A stretch of DNA of 9,839 nt from assembly GCA_002477905.1 (NCBI GenBank), contig DLLB01000088.1:10165-20003 (forward strand), read 5' to 3'. Below the pieces are notes generated by a model. It did not search any database. It was not told the DNA's origin and saw only the letters and a program-made list of their open reading frames with translations. This DNA comes from Clostridiales bacterium UBA7573. GTDB taxonomy: Bacteria > Bacillota > Clostridia > Oscillospirales > CAG-272. The position numbers and the translations under genes were made by a program. Below, in pieces: positions 5,471 through 9,839 of the stretch; within the stretch, counting starts at the first letter, position 1; each line of letters opens with the position of its first letter.

Positions 5471-7105
5471 TTACACCATCAGGTATGCCCCCAACACGGA
5501 AGTGGCGGTGGATTCTTCTGCAAGATAGCCCGTTTCCAGTGCCTGCGTCAGCAGTGCACTGCGAAACGCCATCATGTTCGCGCAGGCATGCGCGATCTGA
5601 TAAGCATCCTGCCGTAAAAACTCCGGAATCTCGCAATCGATCTGCGCTTTGCACACCAGGTAGTGCGATTTTGCCAATGATACCGCCGTTTCAAACATCG
5701 TGCGCAGCGTTTGTTTTGCATCTTCACACAACGGTTTCTGTGCAGAGGAATCCCAAACCAAGAACTGCGGACGATAGGTATCCCCCTCTTTGCGCAGATA
5801 CCCATACTGCACAAGCGCATGCAGTGTCACTTCCGACACGTCCGCCCATTCCCCCTTTGCCACCGAAAGCAACGCTTCTCCTTCGCGGTAATGTAAAAGC
5901 CGTGGCGTTTGATCTTCGATATGATGATATTGGAATTTGTACTGTCCGAAATGAATTTGCGGGTAATCGCGTTCATCGGGCGAAGTTGTGCAACCGTGCA
6001 GTCCTACAAAATCCGGCTTATTTTCGACGGGACTTTCCAAGCCAAGTAAATCCCACTCTCCACCGTTCGGGCGCACGGTGTGCCCCCATGTGCCAAGATG
6101 CGTTTTCACACTTTCCGAAATCGGAAATGCATGCACGGTACTGTCATATAAAGCGTCCGCCGCCTTCATCAAAAGCGTCCATTTGGCATCCTGCCACGGG
6201 ATGGCAAAGCGATTCCAATCGTCTCCCACCGCCTCATGCCAAGTATCCAATAACTGTGTGATCGCCATTGTCATTTCTTTTGCAATGGAAGCAAGATGCG
6301 CATAGATTCTGGTCTGTGCGCGCCGGCTGACGATAAAAAAGTTGGTTTCATACAGATCGCCGTTTTTGCGTAACAATGTGGATTGCACCAGCTTGGTCAA
6401 TTCGTCCTCCAAATACGGAAGCGCTGTGCCCAGCTCCATAGCGAGTGCCTGTGCCGTGGACGGCGTGCGGTACGCCGCAAGGCAGATGTTTTTACAAAGC
6501 AAATGCCAAAGCAGATCATACGGTTCTCCGTTCTTCCCGCAGATCCCATTCATTATAAAATCAATATTTTCCGGTGCGTAACTCATTTTTCCGAAAGTTC
6601 TTGCCATATGCATTCCTTCTTTCAAATGTTTTCTGGCACGCAAGAGCTTGCTGCGCACTGTGGCATCCGGCATACCGAGCCTCCGCGCAATTTCCGCGGA
6701 AGATCGGTTTTCCAGATAAAACGCCGTCAATATCTGCCGGTAGTCTGTACAAATAAATGCCAGTTCCCGCCGGAGCAACGCAAGCTCCTCCTTTTGAATA
6801 CACGCATCCTGCACGGAGCGTTCGTCTGCGCAGACGTCATACGCTTCCGATTCCTCCGTAAACATCCCCCGCGCGCGCATACGCGCTTTGCTCCACTTGG
6901 CATAGCGATTGCGAGCAATCTGCCACACCCACGCAGAAAAATGCGTCGGGCACGTTCCTTTGGCAAGCGCCGCCAGAACGCAACAGGCGATGTCCTGACA
7001 AAGTTCCTCCGCCTCCGCACGGTCAGCCGTTTTTTTCAGGCAGAAATAAAACAGTTTTTCCAGATATGCCGCGCAGAAATGTGCCGGCAGCCGCTGTGCT
7101 TCCAT
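5471..7105 (-). CDS. ECF-type sigma factor with large C-terminal extension
   Basis: Likely directs RNA polymerase to a specific promoter set; the inducing signal and regulon are unknown. Of its 544 residues, only the first ~163 form an ordinary ECF sigma factor. Sigma region 2 spans about 10-75 (AEELCQDIACCVL, FSAWVWQIARNRYAKW). Region 4 spans about 105-162, with the helix-turn-helix SSAEIARRLGMPDATVRSKL at 135-154. The remaining ~380 residues are an extension with two winged-helix-like segments (~195-260 and ~402-452) that share LRKxGDxYxxxF, joined by helical stretches and a Trp/Gly-rich middle containing RPNGGEWDLLG. There are 17 cysteines. ATG 7105 is chosen because AAAGGAG sits seven bases upstream; an in-frame ATG at 7240 lacks this and adds unrelated sequence. 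No anti-sigma gene is adjacent, so the extension may itself sense or inhibit. I recall similar large sigma proteins in Clostridia, none with an established role. Confidence 0.85.
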   Translation of the reverse strand: MEAQRLPAHFCAAYLEKLFYFCLKKTADRAEAEELCQDIACCVLAALAKGTCPTHFSAWVWQIARNRYAKWSKARMRARGMFTEESEAYDVCADERSVQDACIQKEELALLRRELAFICTDYRQILTAFYLENRSSAEIARRLGMPDATVRSKLLRARKHLKEGMHMARTFGKMSYAPENIDFIMNGICGKNGEPYDLLWHLLCKNICLAAYRTPSTAQALAMELGTALPYLEDELTKLVQSTLLRKNGDLYETNFFIVSRRAQTRIYAHLASIAKEMTMAITQLLDTWHEAVGDDWNRFAIPWQDAKWTLLMKAADALYDSTVHAFPISESVKTHLGTWGHTVRPNGGEWDLLGLESPVENKPDFVGLHGCTTSPDERDYPQIHFGQYKFQYHHIEDQTPRLLHYREGEALLSVAKGEWADVSEVTLHALVQYGYLRKEGDTYRPQFLVWDSSAQKPLCEDAKQTLRTMFETAVSLAKSHYLVCKAQIDCEIPEFLRQDAYQIAHACANMMAFRSALLTQALETGYLAEESTATSVLGAYLMV

Positions 7106-7144
7106 GGGAACGCTCCTTTCCTTCAGATGGTGTCTTTCTTGTGC

Positions 7145-7184
7145 CTTCACACAAATAGTGTCAGAAGAACCCCTTTTGTTGCAA
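7145..7184 (-). promoter_or_regulatory. Candidate promoter and imperfect palindrome upstream of sigma factor gene
   Basis: On the minus strand TTGCAA (7184-7179) and CACTAT (7160-7155) are separated by 18 bases, a weak match to a housekeeping promoter. The -10 candidate lies inside an interrupted inverted repeat at 7145-7167: CTTC and ACAC on one side, GTGT and GAAG on the other, with a TG bulge. Self-recognition by an ECF factor or an operator are both possible. The evidence is pattern only. Confidence 0.3.
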
Positions 7185-7192
7185 ACTGTTTC

Positions 7193-7235
7193 AAAAAAAT
7201 CCCCACGGATTTTTTGCCTTCGGGCATTCCGTGGG
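7193..7235 (-). terminator. Rho-independent terminator of the pseudouridine synthase gene
   Basis: On the minus strand CCCACGGA pairs with TCCGTGGG (7235-7228 with 7209-7202) and is followed by GA and seven T's (7199-7193). A small GCC-CGAA-GGC hairpin sits inside the loop. It begins 17 bases after the pseudouridine synthase stop and upstream of the sigma factor start. The two minus-strand genes are therefore probably separate transcription units. Confidence 0.85.
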
Positions 7236-7252
7236 AACAAGTTTATGCGCGA

Positions 7253-8245
7253 TCACTTGATCGGTTGACCGGTTTCATTCTGCGGCGCAAAGTCCTTGAC
7301 AAACCAGATCTCCTCTTTCGGAATAGAAAAAGTTTTGCCGCAGAGGTAATCCAAATGCTCCGCAGGCGTCGTGAACGCAAAGGTAAGCCGATAAGAATAC
7401 AACGCCTGAAATTTATACCCGCGCGCTTTGTCGGCGCGGTTGACGCCATATTTTCCGTCGCCAAGCAACGGATGTCCGATAGAAGCAAGATGTGCGCGGA
7501 TCTGATGCGTCCGCCCGGTCACAAGCGTAACTTCCACAAGCGCCTCATTAGGCTTTTGCACAAGCACCTGATAGTGGGTGATGATCTCCTTGGCATCGCG
7601 GCGCGGCGGCTTCGTCTCATAGACCGTCACCTGGTTATTCTGCGCATCCTTGGTCAGATACCCGCGCAAGGTTTGTTCCTTGACCGCAAAGACGCCGTGC
7701 GCGATGCACAAATAGGATTTGCGCAGTTCGTTCTGCCGGATCTTTTCATTGATGACGCGCAGGGTTCTGGCATTTTTCGCCGCGATCACGATGCCGCCCG
7801 TATTGCGGTCGATGCGGTTGCACAGCGACGGCGCAAAGGACTGTTCGGCTTGCGGATCGTATTCTCCCTTACGGTAGAGATAAGCTTTGACATGGCTGAT
7901 GAGCGTATTCACTTCCTCCGCATCATCCGAATGCACGATCAATCCCGGACGTTTATTGAGTAAAAGCAGATTTTCATCTTCATACACGATCGACAGGTGC
8001 GGGGTGAGCGTCATAAACGCGTCCTCTTTGGCGCCCGGCGCAAAGAAATCCTCTTTTAAGAACAACTCCACCGTGTCTCCCTCGCAAAGGCAATAGCCCG
8101 GCTCTGTACGTTTGCGGTTGACCTTGATCTTTTTCAATCGCACGGATTTTTGCAGCATGGATTGCGGCAAAGCCGGCAAAGCTTTGCGTAAAAACTTATC
8201 CAGCCGCTGCCCCGCATCATTTTTTCCAATCGTCAGAATGTGCAT
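7253..8245 (-). CDS. RluA-family (RluC/RluD-like) rRNA pseudouridine synthase
   Basis: Converts specific uridines to pseudouridine, most likely in 23S rRNA; the exact sites cannot be read from sequence. The 330 residues comprise an N-terminal S4-like RNA-binding domain (about 12-62, RLDKFLRKALP, then KVNRKRTEPGYCLCEGD) and the catalytic domain from about 84. The latter opens with IVYEDENLLLLNKRPGLIVHS. The motif NRIDRNTGG at 143-151 contains the catalytic Asp146, where many relatives have HRLDRxTSG. TGRTHQIRAHLASIGHPLLGD at 243-263 is the second hallmark. ATG 8245 is chosen because AAGGAG precedes it by six bases; the in-frame ATG at 8287 would lie upstream of the predicted transcription start. 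The gene has its own promoter (8290-8318) and terminator. RluC versus RluD-type specificity is not resolved, so no symbol is given. Confidence 0.93.
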   Translation of the reverse strand: MHILTIGKNDAGQRLDKFLRKALPALPQSMLQKSVRLKKIKVNRKRTEPGYCLCEGDTVELFLKEDFFAPGAKEDAFMTLTPHLSIVYEDENLLLLNKRPGLIVHSDDAEEVNTLISHVKAYLYRKGEYDPQAEQSFAPSLCNRIDRNTGGIVIAAKNARTLRVINEKIRQNELRKSYLCIAHGVFAVKEQTLRGYLTKDAQNNQVTVYETKPPRRDAKEIITHYQVLVQKPNEALVEVTLVTGRTHQIRAHLASIGHPLLGDGKYGVNRADKARGYKFQALYSYRLTFAFTTPAEHLDYLCGKTFSIPKEEIWFVKDFAPQNETGQPIK

Positions 8246-8289
8246 ACCGTTCTCCTTTTTCCTTGGCTGAAGTCCTTGCGTATGCATTT

Positions 8290-8318
8290 ATTATACCGCG
8301 CTTTCTTGCGGTTTGCAA
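8290..8318 (-). promoter_or_regulatory. Promoter for the pseudouridine synthase gene
   Basis: On the minus strand TTGCAA (8318-8313) and a perfect TATAAT (8295-8290) are separated by 17 bases. Transcription would start near 8283, giving a leader of about 38 bases before ATG 8245. The -35 box overlaps one arm of the inverted repeat CTTGC-GGTTT-GCAAG (8305-8319). Confidence 0.8.
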
Positions 8319-8412
8319 GTATTTTGCAAAGAAAGTCGCGATTTTCCCTCTGCGGCATCGGCTTTTCGGATTTTGCGCCATGCGTATCGCTTTTTTATAA
8401 GTATTTTGGAAA
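8317..8412. repeat. Pair of 14-bp direct repeats between the divergent promoters
   Basis: AAGTATTTTGCAAA (8317-8330) and AAGTATTTTGGAAA (8399-8412) match at 13 of 14 positions. The first touches the -35 box of the minus-strand promoter, and the second ends five bases before the -35 box of the mtaB promoter. They could be binding sites for one regulator or simply A/T-rich upstream elements. Confidence 0.45.
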
Positions 8413-8417
8413 TCCCC

Positions 8418-8446
8418 TTTACTTTTTCCTGCAAAAATGCTACAAT
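8418..8446 (+). promoter_or_regulatory. Promoter for mtaB
   Basis: TTTACT (8418-8423) and TACAAT (8441-8446) are 17 bases apart, with TG at 8438-8439 forming an extended -10. Transcription should begin near 8453, about 27 bases before the mtaB ATG. Confidence 0.75.
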
Positions 8447-8479
8447 AAGAGCAGAAACAACTGCGGAGGAACCCATTTT

Positions 8480-9838
8480 ATGCACACAGTCGCCACCGTC
8501 GGCATCTGCACGCTCGGATGCCGCGTCAATCAATATGAAAGTCAGGCAATTGCAGAAGAACTGACCGCGCACGGACTGATCGTCCGCCCGTTTTCCGAAG
8601 TGTGCGATGTGTACATCGTCAACACCTGTTCCGTGACGGCGGAAAGCGGACGCAAATCCCGGCAGATGGTGCGCCGTGCGCACACACAGAATCCGGACGC
8701 GGCAATTTTCGTCACCGGATGCGAAGCGCAACGCGCGCCGGAAGCGCTTTGTGCGATCGAAGGGGTGCGTTACCTATGCGGCAATCGGGAAAAATCCGGC
8801 ATTGTCCGCGCCGTGCTTGCCTGTCTGCGCAACGAAAGCGTGCCGTCGCACGAGGCGCTGTCCTTGCAAGACGCGCCGTTTGACTCCATGCGCATCACTT
8901 CCTCCACACATACCCGCGCTTTTGTAAAGATTGAAGATGGATGCAACGGCAAGTGCGCGTACTGTATCATTCCCACCCTGCGCGGCGGCGTCCGCTCGAA
9001 ACCCATGGAGGACGTACTGGCAGAAGTCGCCGGACTTGCCGCAAACGGCTATCGGGAAGTGGTGTTGACCGGAATCGAAACCTCCGCTTACGAATATGAT
9101 CTTGCAGAGCTGATGGCGCAGGTAGCAAAAATCTCCGGCATTGCCCGCATCCGGCTCGGTTCGCTCAATCCTGCCACCCTGCGTCCGGCTTTTGCGGAAA
9201 AAATCGCGCGGATCCCGCAGGTGATGCCGCATTTTCATCTGTCCGTGCAACACGGCTGTAACAGCGTTCTGCACAGGATGCGGCGCGGCTACTCCGTTGA
9301 ACAGTTGCAAAGCGGGGTGCAGAATCTGCGCCGTCTGATGCCGCAGGTTCAGTTTTCCGCCGACATCATCGTAGGGTTCCCCGGCGAAACGGACGCGGAG
9401 TTTGAAGCTTCCTATCAGGTATTACAGGAAATCGGATTTTTGCATCTGCATCTGTTCCCGTATTCCATCCGTCCGGGCACGGAAGCGGCAACCATGCCGA
9501 ATCAGATACCGGAATCGGTCAAAAGCGAACGCTTAAAGCGACTGGAGGCGCTGGACGTGCGCTCCCGCCGCGCAAGCATTGCGCCCTATCTTACCCCGCA
9601 AGCGCCCGCGTTGCCGGTGTTATTTGAAACCTTTGCGGACGGCGAAGCCGTTGGACATACGCATCATTTTATGGAAGTACACGTTCCGTCCGACGTTTCT
9701 TTACAGGGACAGATTTTACCGGTACGTCTGACCGGCTACACGGACGGCGGCGTGCGCGGCGTGCTGGAATCCGCCCTGCCCAAAACCGAAAACGGGACGC
9801 AAAAAAATAGAAATCAGTCGAAAGAATCGGAGGAATAA
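8480..9838 (+). CDS. mtaB: tRNA t6A37 methylthiotransferase MtaB (radical SAM)
   Basis: Adds a methylthio group to N6-threonylcarbamoyladenosine at position 37 of tRNAs reading ANN codons, using S-adenosylmethionine and two iron-sulfur clusters. The 452 residues show the full methylthiotransferase plan. The N-terminal domain has three cluster cysteines: Cys14 (TLGCRVNQYES), Cys50 (NTCSVT) and Cys81 (TGCEAQ). The radical SAM motif CNGKCAYC gives Cys155, Cys159 and Cys162. SVQHGCNSVLHRMRRGYS lies at 255-272 and DIIVGFPGETDAEF at 295-308. A TRAM-type RNA-binding domain occupies about 375-432. ATG 8480 is chosen because GGAGGA at 8465-8470 precedes it by nine bases and the family N-terminus starts here; an upstream in-frame extension would run through the promoter. 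MiaB and RimO are excluded by the TLGCRVNQYES opening and overall MtaB resemblance. A charged tail (434-452) follows the TRAM domain. Confidence 0.94.
   Translation: MHTVATVGICTLGCRVNQYESQAIAEELTAHGLIVRPFSEVCDVYIVNTCSVTAESGRKSRQMVRRAHTQNPDAAIFVTGCEAQRAPEALCAIEGVRYLCGNREKSGIVRAVLACLRNESVPSHEALSLQDAPFDSMRITSSTHTRAFVKIEDGCNGKCAYCIIPTLRGGVRSKPMEDVLAEVAGLAANGYREVVLTGIETSAYEYDLAELMAQVAKISGIARIRLGSLNPATLRPAFAEKIARIPQVMPHFHLSVQHGCNSVLHRMRRGYSVEQLQSGVQNLRRLMPQVQFSADIIVGFPGETDAEFEASYQVLQEIGFLHLHLFPYSIRPGTEAATMPNQIPESVKSERLKRLEALDVRSRRASIAPYLTPQAPALPVLFETFADGEAVGHTHHFMEVHVPSDVSLQGQILPVRLTGYTDGGVRGVLESALPKTENGTQKNRNQSKESEE
9829..9834 (+). promoter_or_regulatory. Shine-Dalgarno-like sequence at the end of mtaB
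   Basis: GGAGGA lies within the last codons of mtaB, just before its TAA stop at 9836-9838. With one base left in the window, a start codon immediately beyond the edge would be ideally spaced. This suggests a translationally coupled gene follows. Known Firmicutes neighbours of mtaB include a HIT-family protein and rpsU, but which one occurs here cannot be seen. Confidence 0.55.
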
Positions 9839-9839
9839 A

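Noticed and set aside
5323..6261. 312-codon plus-strand frame starting inside rplA
   Set aside because: It begins out of frame within rplA, runs through the strong terminator and then antisense to the sigma factor gene. The composition is typical of a shadow frame.
7106..7240. Upstream in-frame ATG at 7240 extending the sigma factor by 45 residues
   Set aside because: The extension would cross the pseudouridine synthase terminator and lacks a ribosome site, while ATG 7105 has an excellent one and begins just before sigma region 2.
6383..7963. Very long plus-strand open frame (526 codons) antisense to the sigma factor and pseudouridine synthase
   Set aside because: It runs opposite two well-supported genes, crosses the minus-strand terminator and the intergenic region, has no ribosome site, and its product is Arg/His-rich with no recognisable domain. 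It is a shadow frame.

Overview
This window looks like a stretch of core chromosome from a Bacillota (Firmicutes) bacterium, most likely a gut-type Clostridia. The support is the strong AGGAGG-type ribosome binding sites, the consensus sigma-A promoters, the gene order rpmG-secE-nusG-rplK-rplA, a zinc-ribbon L33, an MtaB-type tRNA methylthiotransferase, and a BspA-like leucine-rich lipoprotein carrying a Listeria/Bacteroides-type repeat. I cannot name the genus from the sequence alone. I see no mobile element, CRISPR array, rRNA or tRNA.

Layout. (1) Positions 1-2815, + strand: the 3' ~97% of obg (ribosome-assembly GTPase), overlapped or closely followed by a surface lipoprotein. The lipoprotein has a 39-bp tandem repeat (Thr/Pro stalk), one Listeria/Bacteroides repeat module and BspA-like leucine-rich repeats. 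(2) 2816-3108: an intergenic region with a near-perfect promoter and a highly structured leader. (3) 3109-5383, + strand: the information-processing operon rpmG (L33, only 49 aa), secE, nusG, rplK (L11) and rplA (L1), closed by a very strong terminator at 5405-5437. The usual downstream partners rplJ-rplL are not here. (4) 5471-8245, - strand: two genes, a RluA-family rRNA pseudouridine synthase with its own promoter and terminator, then an ECF-type sigma factor with an unusually long C-terminal extension. (5) 8480-9838, + strand: mtaB, divergent from the pseudouridine synthase, ending in a Shine-Dalgarno-like sequence that probably serves a gene starting just outside the window.

How the genes fit together. 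Nearly everything serves ribosome, RNA or protein production: ribosome assembly (Obg), ribosomal proteins (L33, L11, L1), transcription elongation (NusG), secretion (SecE), rRNA pseudouridylation and tRNA methylthiolation. Two genes do not fit that theme: the BspA-like lipoprotein joined to obg, and the large sigma factor.

The parts most worth a second look are the sigma factor's ~380-residue C-terminal region, which contains two similar winged-helix-like segments, and the rpmG leader, where a terminator-like hairpin starts at the predicted +1 and can be replaced by a competing longer hairpin. Neither has been tested here. I find no clear evidence of a wholly new multi-gene system.
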